DNA of 40,168 nt from Fibrobacter sp. (GCA_016295375.1 JAEDLI010000010.1:1-40168), one strand, 5' to 3'; counted from the stretch's first letter, positions 28,727 through 36,570 are shown. Numbers and translations are program-made. Notes: generated by a model not told the origin, from the sequence alone.

Positions 28727-30915
28727 TATGCCTTTCTAGGCATATCGTAGTCCTGGGAACTTTTCTTTCGGTTATCCTGCTAGCCGCCTGTGCCCCGGCA
28801 CAGGCTCCAGTTGCAAACGATGTTCCTTCGGGTGGCCCTGTGGGCAAGCCCGATTCTTTGGTGTATTCCGAAGACGGTTCGGAATCCTTTGCCCAGGTGG
28901 CCCTTCGGGAAAAGGTCCACGATTCCCTGGCGGTCCGGCCTTCTTGGACTTATTACCAGTACGCCCTAGAGGCCATGGACAACCAGGAATGGCTTTTGGC
29001 TAGGCATTACCTGGACGAATCCCTGCGGCAGTTCATCGCCGAAAAGCACGACACCCTCTACCACAACGCTCCCGAATCCGTTGATTCCATATACCGGGCG
29101 CAGATGCCGCTCCGCATTGTGGATGCCCTGGACGAGGTTTACCCCAACATTTCTGAAATCGGCGTAGATGCGGGGGTGTTCGAGCAGAACGAAGTGTCTA
29201 TCGAGGGTGTGGATGCCCTGGATGAAGGCGCTGCGGATAGCGCAGCCTTGCAGGTTATCGAAAACTTCTTGGATACCATAGACGTGGCTCAGTTTACGCT
29301 GCCCGTGGTGTTCAACGAACGGGTGATGCAAGAAATTTTCTACATGAGCGGCGGGGCCCGGTCCTTTACCGAAGGCTCCCTTAACCGCAAGACCGCCTAC
29401 GACTCGTTGGTTTATTCTAAACTCGACGAGATGGGCATGCCCCGCGACCTGATTTACCTGGCCCTGGTGGAATCTGGATTCAAGCTGAAGGCCTATAGCC
29501 GTGCCAAGGCCAGCGGCATGTGGCAGTTCATTCCGGAGACGGGCAAGCGCTATGGTCTTCAAGTCGATTATTGGGTGGACATGCGCCGCAATCCGGAGAT
29601 GGCCACCACGGCGGCCCTCAAGTATCTGTCGCGCCTGTACAACGAATTCAACGACTGGCTGTTGGCCATGGCCGCCTACAACTGCGGCGAGGGCCGCGTG
29701 CGCCGCCTGGTCAAGGAGAAGATGGCTGATTCTACCTGGGACACCACCCAGGTGGTGACCTACTGGGACCTGGAACTGCCCAAGGAAACCATGCGCTATG
29801 TGCCGAGAATCCTTGCCGCCATGGTGATAGGCCATTATCCTGAACAGTACGACATGAAAATCAGTCGGCAGTACAGGCCCGACTTTGATACGGTGACGGT
29901 TTTTGACTCTTTCCCGCTGGAAGAGGTGGCCAAGGTTTTGAAGGTCCCCGAAGACACCCTGCGGAGCCTGAATATGGAATTGGTCAAGTGGTGCACGCCG
30001 CCCAACAGGGATTCTTACCTGCTTCGCCTGCCGGTGGGCACCCGCAGCGCCTTTGTAGACGGCTACGACAAGATGGAAAAGAACAACTTTTCTAGCTGGC
30101 ACCACCACAAGGTCAAGCGGGGCGAAAGCCTGGGCGTGATTTCCCGACAGTACGGCATTTCGGTGAAGGAACTCCAGCAGGCCAACGACATGAAGGGCAC
30201 CCGTATTCGTGCGGGGCAGACCCTGCTGATTCCCATCAAGGTCACCCCCAAGAAATCTACGGGCAAGAAACCTGCGAAAGTCAAGACCTATGTGGCCAAG
30301 TTGGGCGACAACGTGGCTACGGTGGCTCGGCTCTTTGGCGTATCTCAAGAAAGCATCCGGGTGTGGAATTCCATGAAGGAGGACCACGTGGTGAATCCGG
30401 GGGATACCCTGTTTGTGTCCAAGCCGGAACTGAAACCCGTGGTGCCCCAGGCGAGTTCGGCTCCGAAGCTTGCCAAGGGCGAACGCTACGTGGTGGGCGA
30501 GGGAGATACCTACGCCGAAATCGCGAAGAAGTTCGGCGTGCCCGTGGTGATACTTCTGGAGGCCAACGGCGGCTACAGCCATCGCCTTTCTGTGGGGGAT
30601 TCTCTGGTGATTCCGGAGTTTACCCAGACCGTGGTGAAGAACGCCCCGAAATCTTCTGAAAAGCAGGCCAAGGCGGACAAGTCTTCTAGCGAAAAGCCAT
30701 CGGCCAAGCCGGCAAAGACCGCCGATAAGCAGGCGGGCTCGGCTAGCGCAAAGTCGGAAAAGCCTGCCAAGGAGCGGGTCCATGTGGTCAAGAAGGGGGA
30801 GGGCCTGTGGGACATTTCCCGCCAGTACGGCGTGACCATCGAGGACATTGTCCGCTGGAACGACCTCAAGGATACCAAAATCCGCATTGGCGACAAGCTC
30901 ATCATCCGAAAATAA
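28723..30915 (+). CDS. mltD: MltD-type membrane-bound lytic transglycosylase with four LysM domains
   Basis: I start the gene at the GTG (28723), overlapping the upstream stop. It gives a proper lipoprotein signal (ICLSRHIVVLGTFLSVILL, lipobox LAAC), whereas the TTG at 28687 adds a basic run and lies inside the previous gene. The protein is 730 residues. The lysozyme-like SLT domain has catalytic E250 in LALVESGF, then YSRAKASGMWQFIPETGKRYG and MAAYNCGEGRVRRLV. Four LysM repeats follow (about 462-506, 523-567, 587-630, 685-730), each with YxVxxGD(T/S)-like starts and a P/N-rich end, and a Lys/Ser-rich linker before the last. The enzyme cleaves peptidoglycan glycan strands from the outer membrane. 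E. coli MltD has fewer LysM domains. Confidence 0.92.
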   Translation: MICLSRHIVVLGTFLSVILLAACAPAQAPVANDVPSGGPVGKPDSLVYSEDGSESFAQVALREKVHDSLAVRPSWTYYQYALEAMDNQEWLLARHYLDESLRQFIAEKHDTLYHNAPESVDSIYRAQMPLRIVDALDEVYPNISEIGVDAGVFEQNEVSIEGVDALDEGAADSAALQVIENFLDTIDVAQFTLPVVFNERVMQEIFYMSGGARSFTEGSLNRKTAYDSLVYSKLDEMGMPRDLIYLALVESGFKLKAYSRAKASGMWQFIPETGKRYGLQVDYWVDMRRNPEMATTAALKYLSRLYNEFNDWLLAMAAYNCGEGRVRRLVKEKMADSTWDTTQVVTYWDLELPKETMRYVPRILAAMVIGHYPEQYDMKISRQYRPDFDTVTVFDSFPLEEVAKVLKVPEDTLRSLNMELVKWCTPPNRDSYLLRLPVGTRSAFVDGYDKMEKNNFSSWHHHKVKRGESLGVISRQYGISVKELQQANDMKGTRIRAGQTLLIPIKVTPKKSTGKKPAKVKTYVAKLGDNVATVARLFGVSQESIRVWNSMKEDHVVNPGDTLFVSKPELKPVVPQASSAPKLAKGERYVVGEGDTYAEIAKKFGVPVVILLEANGGYSHRLSVGDSLVIPEFTQTVVKNAPKSSEKQAKADKSSSEKPSAKPAKTADKQAGSASAKSEKPAKERVHVVKKGEGLWDISRQYGVTIEDIVRWNDLKDTKIRIGDKLIIRK
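28726..28745 (+). promoter_or_regulatory. Inverted repeat at the mltD start
   Basis: ATATGCC (28726-28732) and GGCATAT (28739-28745) pair around TTTCTA, directly after the GTG start. The hairpin could slow free initiation and make mltD depend on translation of the acidic protein. Confidence 0.4.
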
Positions 30916-31016
30916 TGCAAAAAATCGCTTTTTTTTTTGAAAAAATGTGTATTTTCTCAAAAAAAAGTGTAATTTTAGTGACAGAAAACGAAAAAAACTA
31001 TTACGGAGCCCCGAAA

Positions 31017-31757
31017 ATGAACAAAAAAATCCTTGGATTCTGCGCTATGGGCCTGCTGGCAGCTGGCCTTACCGCCTGTAACGATACGATGGACCCCAAC
31101 GATCCCCAGTCCGTGCGTAAGTACTTGACGAAGCAGAAAATCGCCTTTACGCCGAACCAGTTCGTGTCTTATGCGGTGAACAGCGATACCGCCAAGATGA
31201 CCTTGTTCTTGCAGGCTTCTATGGAAATTGACGCCGCCGCCGACAACGGCAACAACGCCGTGGCCATCGCCGCCAACAAGGGCAACATGATGGTGCTGAA
31301 CTATTTGTTCGACCACGGGGCAAAGGCCAATGTTCGTAACGGCAACGGCGAACAGGTGATTGACAACGCCGTGATGATGGGCAACAAGGAAGTGGTGACC
31401 CTGCTTCTGGCCCAGCTCAAGAAAGAAGGCGTAGATGTGCAGAACCTGGGCACGGCCGTGACTATCGCCGCCAAGACCGGCAAGGTGGACATGTTGGAAC
31501 TGCTGGCCGACGCAGGCGCCCCTCTTGAGGTCAAGAGTCCCGATGGTTATTACCCGATTCACTTGACGGTGAAGGGCGGTCACTATGATGCCATGATGTT
31601 CCTTATCAAGAAGGGCGTAGATGTGAACGTAAAGTGCGGCCAGGGCTACTCCGTGATGGACTGGGCCAAGAACGAAGGCTACACCCGCCTGATCAAGGAA
31701 CTGAAAAAGGCCGGCGCCAAGAATACCTCCGCCTACACAAAGGAATTCGGAAAGTAA
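31017..31757 (+). CDS. Ankyrin-repeat lipoprotein
   Basis: The 246-residue protein starts at the ATG at 31017, with GGAG about 8 nt upstream. The signal MNKKILGFCAMGLLAAGLTAC ends in a lipobox (C21). The mature part has about four to five ankyrin repeats, seen as NNAVAIAANKGNMMVLNYLFDHGAKAN, a second unit with VVTLLLAQLKKEG, then TAVTIAAKTGKVDMLELLADAGA and HLTVKGGHYDAMMFLIKKGVDVN. Ankyrins bind other proteins; the location would be periplasmic or outer-membrane facing. It follows mltD after 100 AT-rich bases and may be separately transcribed. A strong terminator follows. Confidence 0.87.
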   Translation: MNKKILGFCAMGLLAAGLTACNDTMDPNDPQSVRKYLTKQKIAFTPNQFVSYAVNSDTAKMTLFLQASMEIDAAADNGNNAVAIAANKGNMMVLNYLFDHGAKANVRNGNGEQVIDNAVMMGNKEVVTLLLAQLKKEGVDVQNLGTAVTIAAKTGKVDMLELLADAGAPLEVKSPDGYYPIHLTVKGGHYDAMMFLIKKGVDVNVKCGQGYSVMDWAKNEGYTRLIKELKKAGAKNTSAYTKEFGK

Positions 31758-31780
31758 TTTCCGTTGATGTCTAATGGAAG

Positions 31781-31807
31781 AGTCCCGCAGAAATGCGGGA
31801 CTTTTTC
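31781..31807 (+). terminator. Intrinsic terminator of the ankyrin lipoprotein gene
   Basis: AGTCCCGCA (31781-31789) pairs with TGCGGGACT (31794-31802) around GAAA, followed by TTTTCGTT. Confidence 0.85.
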
Positions 31808-31841
31808 GTTGTGTTGAATGGGTGATGCTAAAACCGGCATT

Positions 31842-31866
31842 GTCATTCCCCGCTTGACGGGGAATC
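31842..31866 (+). repeat. GTCATTCCCCG-type palindromic repeat
   Basis: GTCATTCCCCG-CTTGA-CGGGGAATC is one more member of the dispersed repeat family, placed between the convergent ankyrin and peptide genes. Confidence 0.65.
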
Positions 31867-31904
31867 TTTGTGCCGATGATCATAAACTATGACAAGGGGA
31901 GGGA

Positions 31905-32033
31905 CTAGCCTACGTCACATTGAAATTCGTCTTTATTGCCACTGCTTTCTTCTAACAAGCATGCCTGCTGCGAAAACGCGACAACTTCTATCTCGGGCTT
32001 GGTGTATTCTTTCTTTTCGTTTTCCTGATTCAT
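31905..32033 (-). CDS. 42-residue peptide gene with EYTKPEIEVV motif
   Basis: Read on the minus strand, ATG at 32033 opens a 42-codon frame ending in TAG (31905-31907). The peptide begins MNQENEKKEYTKPEIEVV and continues AFSQQACLLEESSGN, ending QCDVG. TAGGAG stands 6 nt before the ATG, a good ribosome binding site, and its TAG is the stop of the decayed frame upstream. The pattern (Lys-rich start, Y-x-K-P-x-I-x-VV, then QQxxLLxxS) resembles short peptides I recall in many Bacteroidota, often near surface-protein genes; their function is unknown to me. Two cysteines could matter if the peptide is modified. It is too short for most gene finders. Confidence 0.65.
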   Translation of the reverse strand: MNQENEKKEYTKPEIEVVAFSQQACLLEESSGNKDEFQCDVG

Positions 32034-32041
32034 GATAGCTC

Positions 32042-32622
32042 CTATTTAATTATAACACTCTTGCCATTGTGGTAGTAGGTGCCCTTGGTGGTGGGCTTGC
32101 CATTCAGCTTGCGGCCCTGCAGGTCGTATCAGCGGTCCATGCGGATTTCGCCGGTGACGGTGTTCAGGGTGCCGCCTCCGATGGACTTGCCTTCGCTATC
32201 TATGATGACCACGTCCATAGATTCGGGAAGGCTGAAGGGTGCAAAGGCTTTCCCTTGGGCCGTCTTCGGTGAAGAGGCGCCTTCTTGCGGCATCTCTCCC
32301 TCGTTATATACCAGGTAGGCACGCATGGGAGAAATCCAGGCTCTTTCACCAAGTTTCACAAATTGTCCAATTGTGACACCATTTGCTTCTTGAGCGGCAA
32401 ACCCGTAGGATCGACCGATAAGGTGCGAGGAATCACCGGATACTATGTAGTTGTAGGTCCCGCGGAACTCCCAGTATCCGTTTTCATCGCCAGCAAAGAC
32501 CTCTGGGCGCTTTTCCGAGGTGTTCATGGCAAGTGGAGCGTCTGGGTTAAAGGAGATGGTCTCACCGGAGGTCTTAAGTTGATGGCTACGCGCATTACAC
32601 TAGCCAGTTTTTTACTATCCAT
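32042..32622 (-). pseudogene. Decayed surface-protein gene (frameshift plus in-frame TGA)
   Basis: The minus-strand frame from 32527 to 32129 encodes about 132 residues (ENGYWEFRGTYNYIV, RAWISPMRAYLVYN, TLNTVTGEIRMDR) and then meets TGA at 32129-32131. Beyond it the same frame goes on with YDLQGRKLNGKPTTKG and KSVIIK to TAG at 32042. That tail is typical of secreted surface proteins of this group, where a Trp precedes YDLQGR, so TGG to TGA (C to T at 32129 on the plus strand) is the likely change. At the other end the frame extends upstream of 32527 (TSGETISFNPDAPLAM) to a TAG. A start with GGAGG (32631-32635) and ATG at 32622 (MDSKKLASVMRVAIN) is in a different frame, so a second lesion is likely. 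TGA is a normal stop elsewhere in the window. Confidence 0.7.
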
Positions 32623-32645
32623 GAGATGGACCTCCGACTACGGGA

Positions 32646-32651
32646 ATTATA
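32646..32651 (-). promoter_or_regulatory. Extended -10 element upstream of the decayed gene
   Basis: On the minus strand TGTTATAAT contains a consensus -10 (TATAAT at 32646-32651) with the TGn extension, 23 nt before the ATG at 32622. Promoter and ribosome binding site look intact even though the gene is broken, so the 42-residue peptide may still be expressed from here. Confidence 0.5.
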
Positions 32652-32652
32652 A

Positions 32653-32680
32653 CAAAAGCCACTCCGATGGGGTGGCCTTT
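32653..32680 (-). terminator. Terminator of ilvD
   Basis: AGGCCAC and GTGGCTTTTGTT (minus strand) form a hairpin with a T-rich end. It lies about 190 nt after the ilvD stop and directly before the promoter of the decayed gene. Confidence 0.6.
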
Positions 32681-32786
32681 GCGGTTAATAGCCCTGTTTT
32701 TCTCTGGTTTAAACAACCCTGGATGCTTCGGCGCCGCCCCGGCTTGCGATGGACGGGCGCTGTCTTGCGGAGTTGTGTCCAGCGCT

Positions 32787-32838
32787 GTCATCCCCGCGAA
32801 GGCGGGCGGACAGCACTTAACAACTTGTTGTTTAGTGC
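32787..32838. repeat. Palindromic repeat followed by a second hairpin, downstream of ilvD
   Basis: TGTCATCCCCGC-GAA-GGCGGG at 32787-32805 is a dispersed palindromic repeat. It is followed by GCACTTAACAAC/GTTGTTTAGTGC (32813-32838), a 12-bp hairpin with one mismatch. Confidence 0.6.
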
Positions 32839-32868
32839 GCGTGGCCACCAAGGTGGGGATCTTTTAAC

Positions 32869-34728
32869 TTACTTCACACCAATGAGACTGAGGTCGCGCA
32901 CAGCACCCTTGTCAGCAGACGATGCCATGGCGGCGTATGCCTGCAAGGCCTTGCTGACAACGCGGTCGCGGTGTTCCGGCTGCCATGCTTTATTACCGCG
33001 GGCTTCCATTTCCTTGCGGCGGGCGGCCAGCTCCTCGTCGGTGAGCTGCACATTGATGCTGCGGTTCGGGATGTCGATTTCGATGACGTCGCCCGTGTGC
33101 ACGAGGCCGATGTTACCCTTGTTGGCGGCTTCCGGAGAAGCGTGACCGATGGAAAGGCCGCTCGTACCGCCGGAGAAGCGTCCGTCGGTAAGCAGTGCGC
33201 AGGACTTGCCCAGGTGACGGCTCTTGAGGTAGCTGGTCGGGTAGAGCATTTCCTGCATGCCGGGGCCTCCCTTCGGGCCTTCGTATCGGATGACGACCAC
33301 GTCGCCTGCCTTCACCACGTTCGGGTCGAGAATGCCCTTCACGGCATCTTCCTGGCTTTCGAACACCACGGCGGGGCCGGTGAACTTGAAGATGGATTCG
33401 TCGACGCCGGCGGTCTTCACGATGCAGCCGTCAATTGCGAGGTTTCCGTACAGAACAGCGAGGCCGCCGTCCTTGGTGTAGGCGTGTTCGCCGTCGCGGA
33501 TAGCGCCCGTGGCGCGGTCGAGGTCGTGGTCCGGGTACATGAAGTTCTGGGAGAAGGCGACCAGGTTGTACTTGCGGCCCGGGCCTGCGAGGTAGCGCTG
33601 CTTGGCTTCTTCGCTCGGGTTACGCTTCAGGTCGTTTACTTCGAGAGCTTCGCCCATGGTCTTGGCGTGGACGGTCTTTGCGTCCTTGTGGAGGAGGCCC
33701 ATGCGGTCCAGTTCACCGAGAATGCCCATGATGCCGCCTGCGCGGTTCACGTTTTCGATGTGGATGTTGTGAACGGTGGGGGCCACTTTGCAGATGCACG
33801 GCGTGTTGCGGGAAAGGCGGTCGATGTCCTTCATGGTGAAATCCACGCCTGCTTCCTGGGCCACGGCGAGCAAGTGGAGCACCGTGTTGGAAGAACCGCC
33901 CATGGCGATGTCGAGGCGCATGGCGTTTTCGAAGGCGTCCTTCGTGGCGATGCTCCTCGGGAGGATGCTGTCGTCGTTCAAATCGTAATACTGGTGGCAG
34001 AGTTCCACGATGCGCTTACCGGCAGCTTCAAAGAGTTTCTTGCGTTCGGCGTGGGTCGCGACGATGGTGCCGTTGCCGGGGAGGCTGAGGCCCAGGGCTT
34101 CGGTCAGGGAGTTCATGGAGTTTGCGGTGAACATGCCGGAGCAGGAACCGCAAGTGGGGCAGGAGTTCGCTTCGATGGCGGCCACTTCTTCGTCGCTGAT
34201 GGTGCTGTCGGCGGAATCGATCATGGCGTCAATCAGGTCGAGGGCGCGGTCCTTGCCGTCCTTCGTGGTAATGTGGCCAGCTTCCATCGGGCCGCCGCTC
34301 ACGAAGATTGCCGGAATGTTGAGGCGCATGGCGGCCATGAGCATGCCCGGAGTCACCTTGTCGCAGTTGGAGATGCACACGAGGGCGTCTGCGCGGTGGG
34401 CGTTGGCCATGTATTCGGTGGAGTCCGCAATCAGGTCGCGGCTGGGGAGGCTGTAGAGCATGCCGTCGTGGCCCATGGCGATACCGTCATCGACCGCGAT
34501 GGTGTTCATTTCCTTGGCGACGCCGCCGGCGGCTTCGATCGCGCGGGCGACCACCTGGCCCAAGTCCTTCAGGTGAACGTGGCCCGGAACAAACTGGGTA
34601 TAGCTGTTCACCACGCAAATCACCGGCTTGCCAAAGTCTTCCACCTTGGTTCCTGTTGCGTGCCACAGGGCGCGTGCACCGGCCATTTCACGGCCTTCCA
34701 TAGTCTTGAGCGAACGAAGTTTCGGCAT
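32869..34728 (-). CDS. ilvD: Dihydroxy-acid dehydratase
   Basis: The enzyme removes water from 2,3-dihydroxy acids in valine, leucine and isoleucine synthesis, using an Fe-S cluster and magnesium. I start at MPKLRSLKTMEGREMAGARALW (ATG at 34728), because AAGGA stands upstream at usual distance and the family begins here; ten extra residues from 34758 run into repeat DNA. The protein is 619 residues (E. coli IlvD is 616). Cluster-binding motifs are CISNCDKVTPGMLMA and NSCPTCGSCSGMFTANSMN, and the C-terminal SDGRFSGGTSGLSIGHASPEA is also diagnostic. It is a lone ilv gene here. The upstream region is occupied by repeats and the GH45 terminator, and no leader peptide of the attenuation type is seen. 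Confidence 0.96.
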   Translation of the reverse strand: MPKLRSLKTMEGREMAGARALWHATGTKVEDFGKPVICVVNSYTQFVPGHVHLKDLGQVVARAIEAAGGVAKEMNTIAVDDGIAMGHDGMLYSLPSRDLIADSTEYMANAHRADALVCISNCDKVTPGMLMAAMRLNIPAIFVSGGPMEAGHITTKDGKDRALDLIDAMIDSADSTISDEEVAAIEANSCPTCGSCSGMFTANSMNSLTEALGLSLPGNGTIVATHAERKKLFEAAGKRIVELCHQYYDLNDDSILPRSIATKDAFENAMRLDIAMGGSSNTVLHLLAVAQEAGVDFTMKDIDRLSRNTPCICKVAPTVHNIHIENVNRAGGIMGILGELDRMGLLHKDAKTVHAKTMGEALEVNDLKRNPSEEAKQRYLAGPGRKYNLVAFSQNFMYPDHDLDRATGAIRDGEHAYTKDGGLAVLYGNLAIDGCIVKTAGVDESIFKFTGPAVVFESQEDAVKGILDPNVVKAGDVVVIRYEGPKGGPGMQEMLYPTSYLKSRHLGKSCALLTDGRFSGGTSGLSIGHASPEAANKGNIGLVHTGDVIEIDIPNRSINVQLTDEELAARRKEMEARGNKAWQPEHRDRVVSKALQAYAAMASSADKGAVRDLSLIGVK

Positions 34729-34751
34729 AGTATAGTCCTTGTGTTTAAAAG

Positions 34752-34816
34752 ATGTCATCCCTGCAAGAGAATGTCATCCTCGTGAGAGAATGTCATCCCC
34801 GCGCAGGCGGGGATCC
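34752..34816 (-). repeat. Three 19-nt tandem copies joined to a palindromic repeat, upstream of ilvD
   Basis: TGTCATCC recurs at 34753, 34772 and 34791, an exact 19-nt period. The third copy runs into CCCCGCGCAGGCGGGG (34797-34812). It lies where the ilvD promoter should be. Confidence 0.7.
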
Positions 34817-34854
34817 CCTTTACGTTGCACGATAATGTAGCAAAAAGCAGGCCC

Positions 34855-34884
34855 ACAAAAAAACACCCGCCTTGCGGCAGGTGC
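34855..34884 (-). terminator. Terminator of the GH45 gene
   Basis: On the minus strand GCACCTGCC-GCAA-GGCGGGTG is followed by a run of seven Ts. Confidence 0.8.
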
Positions 34885-34909
34885 TTTATGGAGGTTAATG
34901 TTAAAAGGA

Positions 34910-36460
34910 TTAGTACTTGGCAGAGAGTGCGCTAGGACATTCCACTTGTACAAATTCAATCTCGGGATTGTTGGCCGCATCCATCCAGTTTGCAAGGAAC
35001 AGGCAACCGTCTCTCAAACTTGAATTGTTGGCGTATTCCTTGTTGCACATGTTGATAAGGCATTCCTTGTCGTCGTAGCCACAAGAGGCTAGGAATCCTC
35101 CGTACTGTTCACCGGCACAGGAAATACCCATCTTGCTGCAACCATTGTATTTACCGGGTCCGCCGCCGGGAATCATCAGGTCAAACTGGTTGTGATTCAC
35201 GTCATAACCGATATTGTTTGCCATAACAATCAGGTGCTTGCCTTTGATTTTTCTGTGGTGGTCGTTTGTGGGGGTGCCTGTTGCAGAAGCGCCGGTACCC
35301 GTAAAGGTGAGCATATAGCATTTGCCACAATCGTTTCCGCCACCGGGGGTTGCCGCAAAGGCGTAGGCGATGGTGTCATTCACGATTTGCGGAGTCTGGT
35401 CAAAGCATGTGCCGGCATTGCCGCCGTCGCAGACGCTGGCGTCATCGACGCTAGCCCGAGAAACGCCGTCGGTCTGACAGGTCCTGGCAATCGGGCCGCC
35501 CTTTCCGCTCCAGGCGCAATGGGGTTTGCAGCTGTCCCAATAGCGGGTAGCATAACCATATTTCTTGTTGCCGTCTATAATCTTAGGGAGCTGGGCAGGA
35601 CCGCTGTACTGGCTTGTAGAACTTGGAGTTTGCTGCTGCGAGTTTGAACTAGGAGCCTGTTGGCGTGAACTTGAACTTTGGTTCTGGTTCGGGTTCGATG
35701 CAACGCCCAGGTCCGCACAGGCTTTTTTGTTCGGGTCGTGCCAGCATTGCAAAACGCATTCGTTATTATAAGAATACTGTTCGCCGTGGGCTCCTGTTAA
35801 GCCTTGTGCCCAATATTCGACACATTTCCTCGAAACTGAATCATAGCATTTGCCTTCGCAATTGGTTGATGCAGTAGAGTTTTGCGTCTGGTTGCTGGCA
35901 GAACTGGTCGTATTGTTGTTCTGATTGTTGCTTCCGTTGCTAGCAGAACTGGTCGTATTGTTGTTCTTGTTGTTGCTTCCGTTGCTGGCAGAACTCGTTG
36001 TAGTCTGCTGGTTGGCGTTGCTTGCGGGCTTGTTCGGGTTCTCGGCAATGACGTCGCCGTTGTTGCTCACGATGTCGCCGTTGTCATCGACTTTACCTAC
36101 ATCGTTGCCTTCGGTATCCGTAACTTTCCCGTCACCGTTAACCACCAGTTTGTCTCCGTTGTCAGTTGTGACAACTTGAACGCCTGACAGGTCTCCATCT
36201 TCGATGTTATCTACGACGGTTTCGCCAGAGTCGTTAGTGATTTTTCCGTCGGCAAATTGCCCAATGGCATTCCACTGTTCGTCGAATACTTTCCCATCTT
36301 CTGTGATGTAGTATTTTTGTCCGTCTTGGTCAAGAATTTGGACATTTTCGGCCATGTTCGGAAGGAGATTGGCCGGGTTTACAGTGGTGTTGTCGGTGCA
36401 GTTCCAGGCGAGCATGAGCGCACCCGCAACCAACAGTGATTTAAAGAACGGAAATTTCAT
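34910..36460 (-). CDS. Glycoside hydrolase family 45 endoglucanase lipoprotein
   Basis: The protein is 516 residues from the ATG at 36460 (AGAGAGGT upstream), with signal MKFPFFKSLLVAGALMLAWNC (C21). Its C-terminal domain (about 300-516) is GH45: ATRYWDSCKPHCAW with catalytic D309, FDQTPQIVNDTIAYAFAAT, CGKCYMLTF and NQFDLMIPGGGPGKYNGC with D427, in the order of fungal endoglucanase V. It would cut beta-1,4-glucan by inversion, from the outer cell surface. Upstream lie an acidic N-terminal part with repeating GDGKVTD/NGDIVS turns (about 40-140), an Asn/Ser/Thr linker with 15-residue repeats, a six-cysteine module (about 200-251) and a second Ser/Gln linker. I see no dockerin or known carbohydrate-binding module. 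The next gene on the strand is ilvD, separated by a terminator. Confidence 0.94.
   Translation of the reverse strand: MKFPFFKSLLVAGALMLAWNCTDNTTVNPANLLPNMAENVQILDQDGQKYYITEDGKVFDEQWNAIGQFADGKITNDSGETVVDNIEDGDLSGVQVVTTDNGDKLVVNGDGKVTDTEGNDVGKVDDNGDIVSNNGDVIAENPNKPASNANQQTTTSSASNGSNNKNNNTTSSASNGSNNQNNNTTSSASNQTQNSTASTNCEGKCYDSVSRKCVEYWAQGLTGAHGEQYSYNNECVLQCWHDPNKKACADLGVASNPNQNQSSSSRQQAPSSNSQQQTPSSTSQYSGPAQLPKIIDGNKKYGYATRYWDSCKPHCAWSGKGGPIARTCQTDGVSRASVDDASVCDGGNAGTCFDQTPQIVNDTIAYAFAATPGGGNDCGKCYMLTFTGTGASATGTPTNDHHRKIKGKHLIVMANNIGYDVNHNQFDLMIPGGGPGKYNGCSKMGISCAGEQYGGFLASCGYDDKECLINMCNKEYANNSSLRDGCLFLANWMDAANNPEIEFVQVECPSALSAKY
35895..36000 (-). repeat. 45-nt tandem repeat encoding the GH45 linker
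   Basis: Two nearly identical 45-nt units (35895-35939, 35940-35984) and a partial third encode SSASNGSNN(K/Q)NNNTT. Unit number can change without altering the frame. Confidence 0.8.
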
Positions 36461-36494
36461 GTTACCTCTCTTATACCCATCACCCGGCTCCAAA

Positions 36495-36500
36495 AATATA
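36495..36500 (-). promoter_or_regulatory. Possible -10 of the GH45 gene
   Basis: TATATT on the minus strand lies 34 nt upstream of the ATG at 36460. No -35 stands at standard spacing. Confidence 0.4.
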
Positions 36501-36539
36501 ATAATGTGGCCAAATTGGCTTGTAAAAAAGAATTTAGGG

Positions 36540-36551
36540 TGACCAGGGTCA
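36540..36551. promoter_or_regulatory. Inverted repeat TGACC-AG-GGTCA between divergent genes
   Basis: A 5-bp inverted repeat with 2-nt spacer lies about 40 nt upstream of the GH45 -10. It has the form of a dimer binding site. No regulator is indicated. Confidence 0.35.
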
Positions 36552-36570
36552 ACTTTTTGAGACGTTTTTG

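Noticed and set aside
32129..32131. TGA read as Trp or selenocysteine
   Set aside because: Other genes in the window end in TGA in the normal way, no SECIS-like hairpin follows, and the 5' frame is also broken, so a pseudogene is simpler.
32971..34785. Plus-strand open frame of 604 codons opposite ilvD
   Set aside because: Complete shadow of ilvD; no start signal and no known motif.
34910..36460. Dockerin or cohesin module in the GH45 protein
   Set aside because: The GDGKVTD-type turns look a little like dockerin calcium loops, but spacing and the F-hand pattern are absent, and the protein has a lipobox anchor.
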